NCBI GenBank assembly: GCA_938007995.1
Contig: CALLLW010000051.1
Span: 1-35,876, forward strand
Source: an uncultured Granulosicoccaceae bacterium
GTDB taxonomy: Bacteria; Pseudomonadota; Gammaproteobacteria; Granulosicoccales; Granulosicoccaceae
Length of the DNA: 35,876 nt
Direction: 5' to 3'
Position numbers and translations under genes: made by a program. Of this stretch, positions 1 through 15,100 are shown in pieces. Positions within the stretch are counted from its first letter, which is position 1. The number at the start of each line of letters is the position of its first letter. The notes below the pieces were generated by a model that ran no database searches, was not told where the DNA came from, and saw only the letters and a program-made list of their open reading frames with translations.

Positions 1-126
1 ACACTCAAGACAGAAATACGGGCATGGTCGAGTGCTACCAATGACAAACAGCGTGGAGTGGACTGGCATATGAAAATCGACGATGCCCGATCAAAACTGA
101 AATCCGTCTATCCGAAAATTAAATAA
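1..126 (+). CDS. IS630-like transposase, C-terminal fragment (5' end outside window)
   Basis: The frame is open from the first base and ends at TAA 124-126, giving the last 41 residues of a protein. The pattern E-I-x-A-W ... V-D-W-x-M-K-I-D-D-A-R-x-K-L-K-x-x-Y-P resembles the extreme C-terminus of IS630-family DDE transposases, where an E-I-x-A-W helix is followed by a W-x-F-T-x-x-D-A-R-x-K-L-x-x-x-YP tail. The catalytic DDE residues would lie upstream, outside the window. The same sequence occurs inverted at the other end. The family call is from motif memory only; a short C-terminal fragment cannot show whether the element is active. Confidence 0.65.
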   Translation, partial: TLKTEIRAWSSATNDKQRGVDWHMKIDDARSKLKSVYPKIK

Positions 127-141
127 TGCCAAAGCACTAGT
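1..141 (+). mobile_element. Right end of an IS630-like insertion sequence (partial)
   Basis: Bases 1-141 are identical to the reverse complement of 35736-35876, and identity stops abruptly at base 142. The stretch holds the transposase 3' end plus about 15 nt of non-coding terminus. A TA at 138-139 fits the TA target preference of IS630/Tc1-mariner elements, so the true element edge is probably within 137-141. The length of exactly 141 bp may reflect an assembler k-mer overlap rather than biology. Confidence 0.65.
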
Positions 142-183
142 AACATACGTCCGATATATCGGGCTGCCGTCATCTCAAGAGAC

Positions 184-3100
184 ATGGGCACAGGGCGCGG
201 TTTGGAGCAGGGTTTCCTGCTTTACACAGTTGCAGCCCTTGGTGCTGATACTGATCGAGCGGGTAAGGGGATATCTTCTCTTACAAATAGTTTTACCTGG
301 GACTTTGAGCTCGATGCCACAGCGAGTGACGGGGTCACACCATACCCTTTCGAATACTCGGTCATACAGTGTGTTCCCAATCCTACTGGGTGGGGTACGA
401 CAGTCTGGGGGAGTGAGTCGATACGAACTAACAGAGATCTTGAGGAGCATGTTGTTGATTCAGGTACCTGCGCTATTTCAGGTGACCCGGTAAACGGTTG
501 GCAGTTGACCTCTAATAATACAGACACCAGCGGTTCGCGCTTTCCAACAGAACGCATAAATGGCAGCTCCCTGGTGGCAGGGCCGTACCTCTCGATGGCA
601 CATCGTATACAGATATTTGTGCCTATCTCTGAAATTGAAAGAGAAAACGGCGCAGCCCTCAGTGGTGCGATCAATGTGACTTCGTGTATGGATAACTTTG
701 ATCCTGTTGATCATGTGGGTGTGTCTAACTATGGTGCTGGAACAGAGCCGGGTGCTAATGGCGCTGCAATGCCGAATGGTGCTGCAAGCAACAACTGCAG
801 TGGTCCATTGACGCTGCAAATTACTTCTGGCGGGGTGTTTAATCACAGAGTACAAAGCAGAACGAACAACTCTGCCGGTGCCGGTGCTGCTTTTTACGCA
901 CCGTATGTTTCTGCCTACCATACCGGTGATGGCGTGGTCGAACCGGGTGTAGCCTACCCATACCTTACGGTCATTTCGAATAACGGCAGTATCTCTCAAA
1001 CCAACCCTCAGCTGTGCAGCAGATTTGATAACACAACACAAAGACTGACAGATCGTGGCAATGTTGGCGCTACTGCAGGCACCTATGCCTATGTTGTAGG
1101 GTTATCCGGTGCATCAACCGCAGACTGGGTAGTAGAGTACGCATCCGGCAGCTTTCCGAATGACGATCCGCTGGATTTCGATAGCGACGGTGTGCAGGAT
1201 TTCAATTCTACTAGCGGACGTTACCAAGGTAACTGGGATGAGCTGGAAGCATCCAAGTGTGACGATCCGGGTTTTAGCTGGTCGAGTGATCCGGCGTCTA
1301 TTGGTATTGACGATGTCAATATGGTTCGTGTACGACCAATTAATGCTGCCACAGCATTACTGCCCGCAGAACAGTTGAGGTTAGTCGTGCCTGTTGAGGC
1401 GCGTGATACTTTTTATGGCGGGCCATATGCCGGTCAGCAAATGCCACCGGGTGTGGTGATGCCAGCCTTCGGTAACTACCGTAGCGATGAATTGCAACCT
1501 GGCTGGTACTCGGAAAACTATAATCCGTCACCTGAGAACACTGGTAGCCGTGGTGACCGTATGACGTTTACCCGGGTCAGTATTGATATTGCTAAATCCA
1601 CACTGGTACCAGCGGCAGCACCTGGTACTGCAACTGCCATACTCGCTGGTAATAATGTTGTATGGCAGTTAGATCCTGCAGTGAGTTCAGTGTTGTCCGG
1701 TGGCGGTGCTGCAACCAATGTTGTAGTAACAGATATTCTACCGGAGGAGCTTAGTTATGATCACGCCTGTACTCTTAACACTGCAGGTGCGGTTCCACCG
1801 ACTTCTGTGCAGTACAACACACCGACTGCTGGTGAAACCACACTCGGTTGGACGCTTGGTGATATTCACTCAACAGATAATATTACACCGTTAATATTCT
1901 GTACATTGTCAGATGCAACGGCTCCAGCCGGTACGCCGGTAGTCAATACTGCCACTATCAATGCTGATAATGCAGTGTTGTCGAACCCGGCGTTTCAGAC
2001 AGTTACCATGGGGCAGGCGGGTAGTATGCAAGCGGTGGCGCAGGTTGATGTGCCCAGTGACCTGGTAGATGACGATCAGATACACACATTAAAGTGGTAC
2101 AACTTCAGTGGCGCCGGTGCGATTGCGGCGCCTGTAGCGATTAATGTGTTTGCACACATCGGTGACGATACCAGTCTTTCGGCTCGAACTCCTGCCTCTG
2201 ATTTTTCCGGTACGTTAACTTTAACAGCAGAGCCAATTGTTACCTTTGCCGATGGTTCTGTTCCTTCTGCAAGTGATCCGTTCGCAGATATCGGTACGCT
2301 CTATTACTCTGCAGATGTGGCAACAACGATCAACCATAATCCTGATGCCAATTCCAGTGACTGGTGTGCATGGAATGGCAGTATCTTTACCCCGGAAGTT
2401 GCGGGCATGAGTTGCCCGGCCAGCTTTGCTGATGTTACTGCAATTAAACATGTATCCAACTATGACCTGACGACTAACGGTACCCCGCGTCAAGGGATAG
2501 AGATGACATACACACTGCAGGCAAGCGGTAATGTGGTCACTGATCTTTACACCAATAACTTTGGTGTTGATTCGGCATCACTTCCGGCGGCTCAGTTTAT
2601 TGTTGCTAACCGGAATATTGTCACAATCGGATCTCACTCGATTGGTGATTTTGTGTTTGTCGATACTAATAGCAACGGTGTGTACGATGTGCTGATCGAT
2701 TTTCCGGCACCTGATGGTGTCGTGGTGGAGTTGCTCGACTACAACACCAATGCAGTTATTGAAACTGTTTCGACTGTAGACGGTACTTATCTTTTTGATG
2801 AGCTCGAAGCCGGCGACTACTACGTGAGGGTTCCACCTTCATTGTTCAATTCAATTCTTGGAACATGGAATGTTGCGGTTGGTGGAGTAGCTGCCAATAC
2901 CGACTTTAATCACACCATTGATCACAATGCATTTGTACTGGGTACAACGACAACTACCGGTGTTGAATCTGACTTGATCACGGTAAGTGCGACAGCACCT
3001 GCGCCGGGGCAGGCCCCGCTCGGTGATGAGCCCACTGGCGATAATATTATCCCGATAGCAGATTTCAGCACCAATGATGATTTTTCCAACCTGACCATTG

Positions 3101-6100
3101 ATCTGGGCTTGGTAAGTGGTGATACCGATGCTGATGGCATACCGGACATCTATGAGCTAGGCCCCGGCGGATTTACTGCTGCCACCGATACGGACGGCAA
3201 TGGCACTCCGGACTACCTTGACGCTGATTCTGACGGTGATGGTGTGCCGGATACGCTTGAGTTTGGTGGTAACCCTGCATCTCCCACAGACACCGATGGT
3301 GACGGTATACCGAATCACCTGGATATCGATGCGGATAATGATGGTTTGCCAGATTCGATTGAAGCACCAAGCAGCGGACTGGATACCGATGGTGACGGCA
3401 TAGATGACACTTATGACGCCGATTCTGCCCCGGGTAACGGCGGTGACGGAACTGATACCAATGGTAACGGCATAGATGATGTCATCGAAGCTCTCGGTTG
3501 GGCACCAGACAAAGATGGTGATGGGATTGCAGATTTCCTCGATCTTGACAGCGATAACGATGGGCTGACAGATACCTATGAAGCCGGAGGGTCTGATGCA
3601 GATGGGGATGGCATTGTAGACGGGTTTGCTGATGCAAATGGCGACGGTATGGATGATACAACCAATGCCTCATCATTGCCGATACCGGATACAGACAACG
3701 ATGGCATTGCGAATCATCTTGATCTTGATTCAGACAACGACGGCTATGCGGATCTGCTTGAAGCAGGTGGCACAGATGCAGACGGCAATGGCGTTGTCGA
3801 TGGATTTACCGATTCAAACAACGATGGCTTGAACGACGCTACGATCCCGTTTGATGTTGATTCTGATAGCGACGGTGCGTTTGATCGGCTTGACTACGAC
3901 TCCGATAACGATGGTATCCCGGATACTTTAGAGCCGGGTGACACCGATGGTGATGGAATCCCCAACCGGCTTGATAATGATTCGGACAATGACGGCATCA
4001 ACGATGGAGTAGAAGCGCAAGTACCGAATGTTGATAGTGATGGTGATGGCATACGTGATCTTTATGATGTCGATATCACAGCAGGTACAGATGCTGATGG
4101 TGATGGTGTAGATGACGCTTATGGATCGTTCAACACACTGGACTCCGATGGCGATATCACACCCAATGCGTTAGACACCGATTCAGACGCGGATGGTGTT
4201 CCGGATGCGATCGAAGGCAATGTCGACACAGATGGTGACGGCACACCGGATTATCTTGATCTCGATTCAGACAATGACGGTATCCTTGATTCAGTTGAAG
4301 CAATGGTCAGCGGCACAGACACCGATGGTGATGGAATTGATGATCTGTACGATGTTGATGCTACCGGTGGTCAAGATGCAGACGGCGACGGTGTTGACGA
4401 TGCGCTTGAAGTGTCAGGTACGCAGGATACCGATGGTGATGGTACGCCGGACAGAGTAGATGTTGATGCTGACAATGACGGCATCCCGGATACGCTTGAG
4501 CCAGGTGATACCGACGGCGATGGTCTTCCGAATTATCTTGATAATGACTCTGACAATGATGGCATTAACGATGGTGTTGAAGCACTGGTGCCAAACGTAG
4601 ATGCAGACGGTGACGGAATTCGTGATGTTTACGATGTTGATGTTACTAACGGTGTGGATGCGGATGGCGACGGAGTTGATGATGCTTTCGGATCGTTCAA
4701 CACGCTTGACACCGATGGTGATGTAACACCGAATGCGCTCGATACAGACTCCGACGCTGACGGTGTTCCTGACGCAATCGAAGGCAATGCGGATACTGAC
4801 GGTGATGGTACGCCAGACTATCTTGATACAGATTCAGATAATGACGGTATCCTCGATTCAGTCGAGGCAATGGTCAGTGGTAGCGATACCGATGGTGATG
4901 GTATTGATGATCTTTATGATGTGAATGTTACCGGTGGCGCTGATGCAGACAATGACGGTGTAGACGACGTACTTGAAGCCTCAGGCACCACTGACACAGA
5001 CGGTGATGGCACACCGGACAGAATTGATACCGACTCAGACAACGACGGTATTCCGGACACACTGGAGCCAGGTGACACAGACGGTGATGGAATCCCAAAC
5101 TATCTTGACAATGACTCTGACAACGATGGCATTAACGATGGTGATGAAGCACAGGCGCCCAACATAGATTCAGATGGTGATGGAATCCGTGATATCTATG
5201 ATGTCGATAGCACCGGCGGCACAGACGCAGACAACGATGGTGTAGACGACGCATTCGGTGCTTCCAACACATTGGATAGCGATGGTGATGGAATCCCGAA
5301 CGCACGGGATAATGATTCAGACGCAGACGGCGTTCCGGATGCTATTGAAGGCAATACTGATACGGATGGAGACGGCACACCGGACTATCTGGATACAGAT
5401 TCAGATAACGACGGCATCCCTGACTCGGTAGAGGCACAGGTCAGTGGCGTGGACAGCGACGGTGACGGAATTGACGACCGGTTTGATGTTGATACCACAG
5501 GTGGTGCAGATCTGGACAATGACGGTGTCGATGATGCGCTTGAGTTAAATGGCACGGTAGATACAGATGGCGATGGCATAGCAGACATACACGATGTCGA
5601 TTCAGACAACGATGGCATCCCGGATACGCTTGAGCCGGGTGATACAGATGGTGACGGTACACCGGATTATCTTGATACAGACTCTGACAACGATGGTATC
5701 AACGATGGCGTAGAGGCGCAGGTAGCCAATGTTGATACAGACGGTGACGGCATTCGCGATCTTTATGATGTCGACAGCACCGGCGGCACAGACGCAGATA
5801 ACGATGGCGTAGATGACGTATTCGGTGCATCTAACACACTGGATACAGACGGTGACGGTACACCGGATGCCCGTGATACAGACTCCGATGACGACGGTAT
5901 TCCGGATGCGATAGAGGGCAACGTCGATACAGATGGTGACGGCATTGCAGACTACCTCGACACCGATTCAGACAATGATGGTGTCTCTGACACACTGGAA
6001 GCACAGGTCAGTGGTACAGACACTGATGGTGATGGCATTGATGACAGCTACGATGTTGATCAGGCGCCAACCAATGGTGGTTCGGGTATCGATGCCGACG

Positions 6101-9100
6101 GTAATGGTGTTGATGATGCGCTGCAGGCAAGTGATACGCTGGATACTGATGGTGATGGTATCCCGAATGCCGAAGAAGCAGATTCTGATGGTGACGGCAT
6201 ACCGGATTCTATTGAAGCAGGCCAGGCAGGGGTGCCGGAAGATTCTGATGGTGACGGCATACCGGACTTCCTCGATACCGACTCCGACAATGACGGCATC
6301 GGTGACAGTGATGAAGCCATGGTCAGCGGTGTGGACGCCGATAGTGACGGCATAGATGACACTTACGACGTCGATTTTGCCGGTGCCAATGGTGGATCAG
6401 GAGTTGATGTAAATAGTAATGGTGTTGACGATGCTTTTGAATCGGGTGACACATTAGATACCGATGGCGACGGTATTCCGGACGCAGAGGAAGCTGACGC
6501 AGACAATGACGGTATTCCGGATGCCATTGAAGGCAACGGTGATACAGACGGTGATGGTGTACCTGATTATCTCGATACCGACTCAGACAATGACGGCATC
6601 TCTGACTCTATCGAGGCACAGGTGAGCGGCATAGACTCGGACGGTGATGGCATTGATGATTTATATGATGTTGATGCAGCGCCTGTCAATGGTGGTTCCG
6701 GTGTTGATGCTGACGGCGACGGTGTTGACGATGGCATAGAAGCCGCCGGTACAACGGATACAGATGGAGATGGCACACCGGATACGCTGGATGTTGATTC
6801 AGATGCTGATGGTATTCCGGATGCCATAGAAGGCGATGTAGATACAGACGGTGACGGGTTACCGGACTATCTGGATAGTGACTCTGACAACGATGGCATT
6901 CCTGATAGTACAGAAGCTCAGGTTAGTGGTCTCGATTCTGATAGCGACGGCATTGATGACACGTTTGATGTTGATGTCACCGGTGGCAGCGATGCTGATG
7001 GCGATGGAGTGGACGACGCGATAGAAGCCAGTGGTACCGTCGATAGCGATGGTGACGGCATAGCGGATATGCACGATGCCGACTCAGATAATGACGGTAT
7101 TCCGGATACGCTGGAACCGGGTGATACCGACGGCGACGGGCTTCCTAACTATCTTGATGATGACTCTGACAATGATGGCATCAATGACGGTGTTGAAGCA
7201 CAGGTGCCGAACGTTGATACAGACGGTGACGGCATCCGTGATGAGTTTGATGTGGATCAGACAGGCGGCGTCGATGCAGATAACGACGGTGTAGATGATG
7301 CTTTCGGCGCATCTAACACGCTCGACTCCGACGGAGACGGTATTCCGAATGTACTGGATACAGACTCAGATAACGACGGTGTGCCGGATGCGATAGAAGG
7401 TAACGTTGACACAGACGGAGACGGTACACCGGACTATCTTGACAGTGATTCGGATAATGACGGTATCCCTGATGGCATTGAAGCGCAGATATCAGGTAGT
7501 GATACAGACGGTGATGGAATCGACGATGCTTTTGATATCGACATCACCGGCGGTGCAGACGCTGACGGCAATGGTGTGGACGATGCGATAGAAGCAAGCG
7601 GCTCGGTAGATACCGACGGTGACGGCATTGCAGACCTGCATGATGCTGATTCAGACAATGACGGTATACCGGACACATTAGAGCCGGGTGACACAGACGG
7701 TGATGGTATACCTAATTATCTTGACAACGACTCGGACAATGACGGCATCAACGATGGAGTTGAAGCACTGGTACCAAACATCGATACAGACGGCGATGGC
7801 ATCCGCGATACGTATGATGTTGATCAAACCGGTGGTACAGACCTCGACGGTGATGGTGTAGATGACGCGTTTGGTGCATCCAATACCACTGACAGTGACG
7901 GTGATGGCATACCGAACGCGCTCGATGCAGATTCTGACAACGATGGTATTCCAGATACGATAGAAGGCAATACTGATACAGATGGTGATGGTGTGCCTGA
8001 CTATCTGGACTTCGATTCTGATAACGATGGCATTGCAGATACGCTTGAAGCTCAGGTGGATGCCAATGGTGTGCGAATCGACACTGATGGTGATGGCATA
8101 GATGATCTCTATGATGTTGATGCAGCACCGTCAAACGGTGGTTCCGGTATTGATGCAGATGGCGATGGTGTAGACGATGCGCTTGAAGCGCTCGGTACAG
8201 TGGATACTGATGCAGACGGGATTCCCGATGCACTTGATCTGGATTCTGACAACGACGGGATTACCGATGCCGATGAAGGATCCATAGATACTGATGGTGA
8301 CGGCATTGCAGACTATATAGATCAGGATTCGGATAACGACGGCATCACTGATCTGCAGGAAGGCAATACCGATACAGACGCAGATGGAACCCCGGATTAT
8401 CTTGACAGTGACAGCGATAATGATGGTGTGCCCGATGCGATAGAGGGCAACGTAGACACAGATGGTGATGGTGCACCGGATTATCTGGATACAGATTCAG
8501 ACAATGATGGTCTGAGTGATACGGTCGAAGCCATGGTCACCGGCAATGACACCGATGGTGACGGCATTGATGATTTGTACGATGTTGATGAAGCACCTGG
8601 TAATGGTGGTGCCGGTGTTGATGCTGATGGTGACGGGGTTGATGACTCACTTGAGTCGGCAATGAGTTTTGACTTCGATGGCGATGGTATCCCTGACGCA
8701 CTCGAAACAGACTCTGACAACGACGGTGTTCCGGATGCTATAGAAGGGTTTATAGACACTGACAATGATGGCATTCCGGATTATCTGGATAGCGATTCTG
8801 ACAACGACGGTATTCCAGATGGTGTCGAGGCACAGGTAACCGGAACAGACTCTGACGGCGATGGTATAGATGACCTCTATGATGTAGACAACGCCACTGC
8901 CAATGGCGGATCAGGGATCGATGCTGACGGTGACGGTGTGGATGATGCACTTGAGGCCGCTGGTACGGTAGATACCGACGGCGATGGTATACCGGATAGG
9001 CTTGATGCAGACTCTGACAATGACGGTATTGCCGATATCATTGAAGGCGCTGTAGACACAGATGGTGACGGCAGCCCTGATTACCTTGATCAGGATTCCG

Positions 9101-12100
9101 ACAACGACGGCATTGCCGACTCACTGGAAACCGGCACTGATACAGATGATGACGGCATTGCAGACTATATTGATGGTGACGCAGATAACGATGGAATTCC
9201 GGATAACCTGGAATCATCAGTCGACTCTGATTCTGACGGCACAGCGGATTATATCGATGTTGATTCAGACAACGATGGTATCCCGGATGCAATTGAGGGC
9301 AACAGTGATTCGGATGGTGATGGCAGCGCTGATTATCTCGACCCTGACTCTGATAATGACGGTATAGATGATATCGATGAAGCGCAGACCAGTGGCAATG
9401 ATGCTGACAATGATGGTATTGATGATCTTTATGACGTTGATCAAACCGGTGGTGCCGATCTCGATGGTGACGGTGTAGATGATGCCCTTGAGTCCGCTGG
9501 TACAATAGATACTGATGGAGATGGCACACCGGATACGCTGGACATCGATTCAGATGGTGACGGCATTCCGGATGCCATAGAGGGCGATGTAGATACAGAC
9601 GGTGACGGGTCACCGGATTATCTGGATAGCGACTCGGACAACGACGGCATTCCTGATAGTACAGAAGCGCAGGTTAGTGGTCTCGACTCTGATGGCGACG
9701 GCATTGATGACACGTTTGATGTAGACATTACCGGTGGCAGCGATGCCGATGGCGACGGTGTGGACGATGCAATAGAAGCCAGTGGTACCGTTGATAGCGA
9801 TGGTGACGGCATAGCGGATATGCACGATGCCGACTCAGATAATGACGGTATACCGGATACGCTGGAACCGGGTGACACTGACGGCGACGGACTCCCGAAC
9901 TACCTTGATAATGACTCTGACAATGATGGCATCAATGACGGTGTTGAAGCACAGGTACCGAACGTTGATACAGACGGTGATGGCATCCGTGATGAGTTTG
10001 ATGTGGATAGCACTGGTGGCGTCGACGCAGATAACGACGGTGTAGATGATGGCTTTGGTGCATCTAACACGCTCGACTCCGACGGAGACGGTATTCCGAA
10101 TGTACTCGATACAGACTCAGATAACGACGGTGTGCCGGATGCGATAGAAGGTAACGTTGACACAGACGGAGACGGTACACCGGACTATCTTGATAGTGAT
10201 TCGGATAATGACGGAATCCCTGATGGCACTGAAGCGCAGATATCAGGTAGTGATACAGACGGTGATGGAATCGACGATGCGTTTGATATCGATATCACCG
10301 GTGGTGCAGACGCTGACGGCGATGGTGTGGACGACGCAATAGAAGCAAGCGGCACAGTCGATACCGACGGTGATGGCATTGCGGACCTGCATGATGCTGA
10401 TTCAGACAATGACGGCATACCGGATACATTGGAGCCAGGTGATACAGATGGCGATGGTATCCCTAATTATCTTGACAATGACTCGGATAATGACGGCATC
10501 AACGATGGAGTTGAAGCACTGGTGCCAAACATCGATACAGACGGCGATGGCATCCGCGATGCGTATGATGTTGATCAAACCGGTGGTACAGACCTCGACG
10601 GCGATGGTGTAGACGATGCCTTTGGTGCATCTAATACCACAGACAGCGATGGTGACGGTATACCGAATGTTCTCGATGCAGATTCTGACAACGATGGTAT
10701 TCCAGATACAATAGAAGGCAACATCGATACAGACGGTGACGGCACCCCCGACTATCTTGATACCGATTCGGATAACGACGGTATCCCTGATGGTACCGAA
10801 GCACAGGTGAGCGGTGCGGATACTGATGGTGATGGCATTGATGATATCTTTGATGTGGATGCCACAGGCGGTACCGATTCAGATGGTGACGGTGTTGATG
10901 ATTCGTTTGAAGCAAACGGCACACTGGATACTGATGGTGATGGTATTGCAGATGCGCTGGATACTGATTCCGACGGTGACGGTATACCGGATTCTGTAGA
11001 AGGGATTGCCGATACAGACGCTGACGGCATACCGGACTTTCTGGATAGTGATTCAGATAACGATGGTGTACCCGATGCGATAGAGGCTGCCAGTGGTACG
11101 CCGGTGGATACCGACGGTGATGGCACACCTGATCATCTTGATAATGATTCAGACAATGACGGTATACCGGATAATATCGAAGCGCAGATTGATGCCAATG
11201 GTACGGTGATCGACACCGATGGTGACGGCATACCGGATATGCTGGACGCTGACTCGGACAACGATGGTATACCTGATACGCTTGAGCCGGGTGATACAGA
11301 TGGCGATGGAATCCCGAACTACCTCGACAACGATTCTGACAACGACGGCATCAATGACGGTGTGGAAGCACAGGTAGCGAATGTTGATACCGACGGCGAC
11401 GGTATCCGTGACGAGTATGATGTTGATCAGGCCGGTGATCAGGCCGGTGGCAATGGCGGGTCAGGAATTGATGCAGACAACGATGGTGTCGATGACAGCT
11501 TTGGTGCATCGAACACACTGGATACAGACGGTGACGGTACACCGGATGCGCTGGATACTGATTCAGATAACGACGGTGTTCCCGATGCTATCGAAGGCAC
11601 TGGTGACACTGATGGCGACGGCATACCTGACTATCTGGACAATGACTCGGATAATGACGGTATCCCCGATGGCACAGAAGCTCAGATATCAGGCAGTGAT
11701 ACAGACGGTGATGGTATCGACGATACTTTTGATGTTGATATCACCGGTGGTGCAGATGCCGACGGTGACGGTGTAGACGATGCAATAGAAGCAAGCGGCA
11801 CTGTTGATACTGACGGCGATGGCATCTCTGATCTGCACGATGTCGACTCAGACAATGATGGTATCCCGGATACACTTGAGCCGGGTGATACAGACGGTGA
11901 TGGTATCCCGAACGCGCTTGATACCGATTCAGACAACGACGGCATCAATGACGGTGTTGAAGCACAGGTAGCGAATGTTGATACCGACGGTGATGGCATC
12001 CGTGATGAGTATGATGTTGATCAAACCGGTGGTACAGACCTCGACGGTGATGGTGTAGATGATTTCTTTGGTGCATCAAATACACTGGACACCGACGGCG

Positions 12101-15100
12101 ACGGCATTCCGGATGCGCTTGATACAGATTCAGACAACGACGGTATTCCCGATGCGATTGAAGGCAATGCTGATACTGATGGTGACGGGTCTCCGGACTA
12201 TCTGGATACAGACTCTGACGATGATGGTATTCCCGACAGCACCGAAGCACAGGTGACAGGGGTAGATACAGACGGTGATGGAATCGATGACGCTTATGAT
12301 GTCGATAGTACCAGCGGCACAGACGCAGACGAAGACGGTGTCGATGATGCGATTGAATCGACTGGTACTGTAGACAGTGATGGCGACGGCACACCCGACG
12401 CACTCGATACTGATTCAGATAACGACGGTATCGCGGATAACATCGAAACCTCGATCGACACAGATGGTGATGGTATTCCGGACTACCTTGATGGCGACTC
12501 TGATAACGACGCAATTCTGGACAGTCTGGAGGGATCCACTGATACAGATGGTGACGGCATTCCTGACAACCTTGATGTTGATTCAGACAATGACGGCATC
12601 CCCGATGCGGTTGAAGGCAATGTAGACACAGACGGTGACGGGTCACCGGATTATCTTGATACCGATTCAGACAACGACGGCATTGCCGACGCTGAAGAAG
12701 CGATGGACAGTAACGTTGATACCGACGGTGATGGCATTGATGACACCTATGATGTTGATGTCACCGATGGTACCGATGCCGATGGCGACGGTGTTGATGA
12801 TGCCTATGAGACCATGAGCAACTTTGACTCGGATGGTGACGGTATATCAGATGCGCTGGAAAAAGACTCTGACAACGACGGCGTACCTGATGCAATAGAG
12901 GGTAACGGTGACACTGACGGTGATGGTATTCCAGACTATCTGGATACCGATAGTGACAATGACGGTATTGATGATGGTATCGAAGCGCAGGTCAGCGGTA
13001 TCGATACAGACGGTGACGGCATCGACGATATCTATGATGTTGACAGCACCGGCGGTACAGATACCGATAACGACGGTGTTGATGATGCTGCGGTACTTGT
13101 TGACTCAGACAGTGACGGTACACCGGATATGCTGGATATTGATGCCGATGACGACGGTATCCCTGATCAGCAGGAAGCCGGAGTACCCGGACCTGCAGCG
13201 GCACCTGTAGACACAGATGCTGACGGAACACCTGACTTTATCGATTCAGATTCGGATAACGATGGTATTCCTGATTCGATCGAGGGTAATGGCGATACTG
13301 ACGGCGATGGTGTACCGGACTTTCTTGACTTCGATTCAGACGGTGATGGTATTCCGGATACGATTGAAGCGGGGACAGGTGTCGCAGACTCCGATGGTGA
13401 TGGTATTCCAGACTACCTTGATACCGATAGCGACAACGATGGCATCGCTGACAGCATTGAAATGCCGGTCAGTGGCGTAGATACAGACGGTGATGGTATC
13501 GATGATCAATTCGACGCAGATGCTACCAGTGGTGTCGATGCCGATGGTGACGGCATTGATGATGCGGCCGAAGCGAATGGTGCGGTAGATACAGACAACG
13601 ATGGCATTCCCGATGTACTGGATGTTGACTCTGACGGTGACGGTATACCTGACGCGCTTGAGGCAGGCATCGGGTCAATACCCACTGACACCGATGGAGA
13701 CGGTACACCGGACTATCTTGACCTTGATAGCGACAACGATGGTTTGCCTGACACTGTAGAAGCACCGATAGATGGAACAGACACAGACGGTGATGGCATC
13801 GATGATCAATACGATGTTGATGCGACGGGTGGTACCGATAGCGACAACGACGGTATAGATGATGCGGCAGCAGTGCTTGATTCCGATGCTGACGGTGCAC
13901 CGGATTATCTGGATCTTGATTCAGATAACGACGGTATCACTGATGCGCAGGAAGCCGGGCCTGATCCGTTAAATCCAATAGACACTGATGGTGACGGTAT
14001 ACCTGACTATGCAGAATCCGATGCAGACAACGACGGCATACCGGATGCTATCGAAGGCAGTGCAGACACTGACGGCGATGGTACAGCTGACTGGCTGGAT
14101 ATTGACTCTGACAACGACGGTATTCCTGATTCAACAGAAGCGGGAAATGACCCGGCAAGCCCTGTAGATACGGATGGTGACGGAGCTGCCGACTTCGTAG
14201 ATACAGATAGTGATGGTGACGGCTTGCCGGATAGTCTGGAAAGCACAACAGATATTGATGGTGATGACGTCCCTGATTATCTTGATATTGATTCAGATGG
14301 TGATGGTATCCCCGATGCGGCAGAAGCCGGTGCGGATCCGTTTAACCCGGTAGACACCGACGGCGATGGTATACCTGACTACGCAGAAAATGATGCTGAT
14401 AACGATGGCATTCCGGATGCCGTTGAAGGCAATGTAGATACAGACGGTGATGGTATCGCAGACTGGCTGGATCTTGATTCCGACAACGACGGTATTCCTG
14501 ACTCGGTAGAGGCGGGAACTGACCCTGCTAATCCGATAGATACAGATGGTGATGGTGTTGCGGACTTCCTTGATACCGACAGCGATGGTGACGATATACC
14601 GGACAGTCTTGAAGGCAACGTGGATTCGGATGGCGACGGCATACCGGACTACCTCGATACGGATTCAGACGATGATGGTATCTCTGATTCAGCTGAGGCC
14701 GGTAGTGATCCAGCCAACCCGTCAGACTCTGACGCTGATGGGTTACCGGACTTTATCGATACAGACTCCGATGGTGATGGCATACCGGACAGCATTGAAG
14801 GCAATGCAGATACCGATGGTGATGGTATCCCTGACTTTCTTGATGATGATTCGGACGGTGATGGTATTTCAGACACTATTGAAGCAGGCTCAGATTTTCT
14901 GGCACCTGCAGATACAGATGGCGATGGTATTGCTGACTACCTTGAACTAGATTCAGATGCAGACGGTATCCCTGATTCTATAGAGGCTGGTAATCCGCTG
15001 GATCCGGTCGATACCGACGCAGATGGTATCGCGGATTACACAGACCTGGACTCTGATGGTGACGGCATACCGGATCAGATTGAAGCCGGTTTGCAGGCCG

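Noticed and set aside
5196..14876. Many minus-strand ORFs of 60-125 residues rich in Ser and Pro across the repeat array
   Set aside because: They are the antisense reading of the gat-ggt-gat repeats, share the same low-complexity pattern, and lack ribosome sites.
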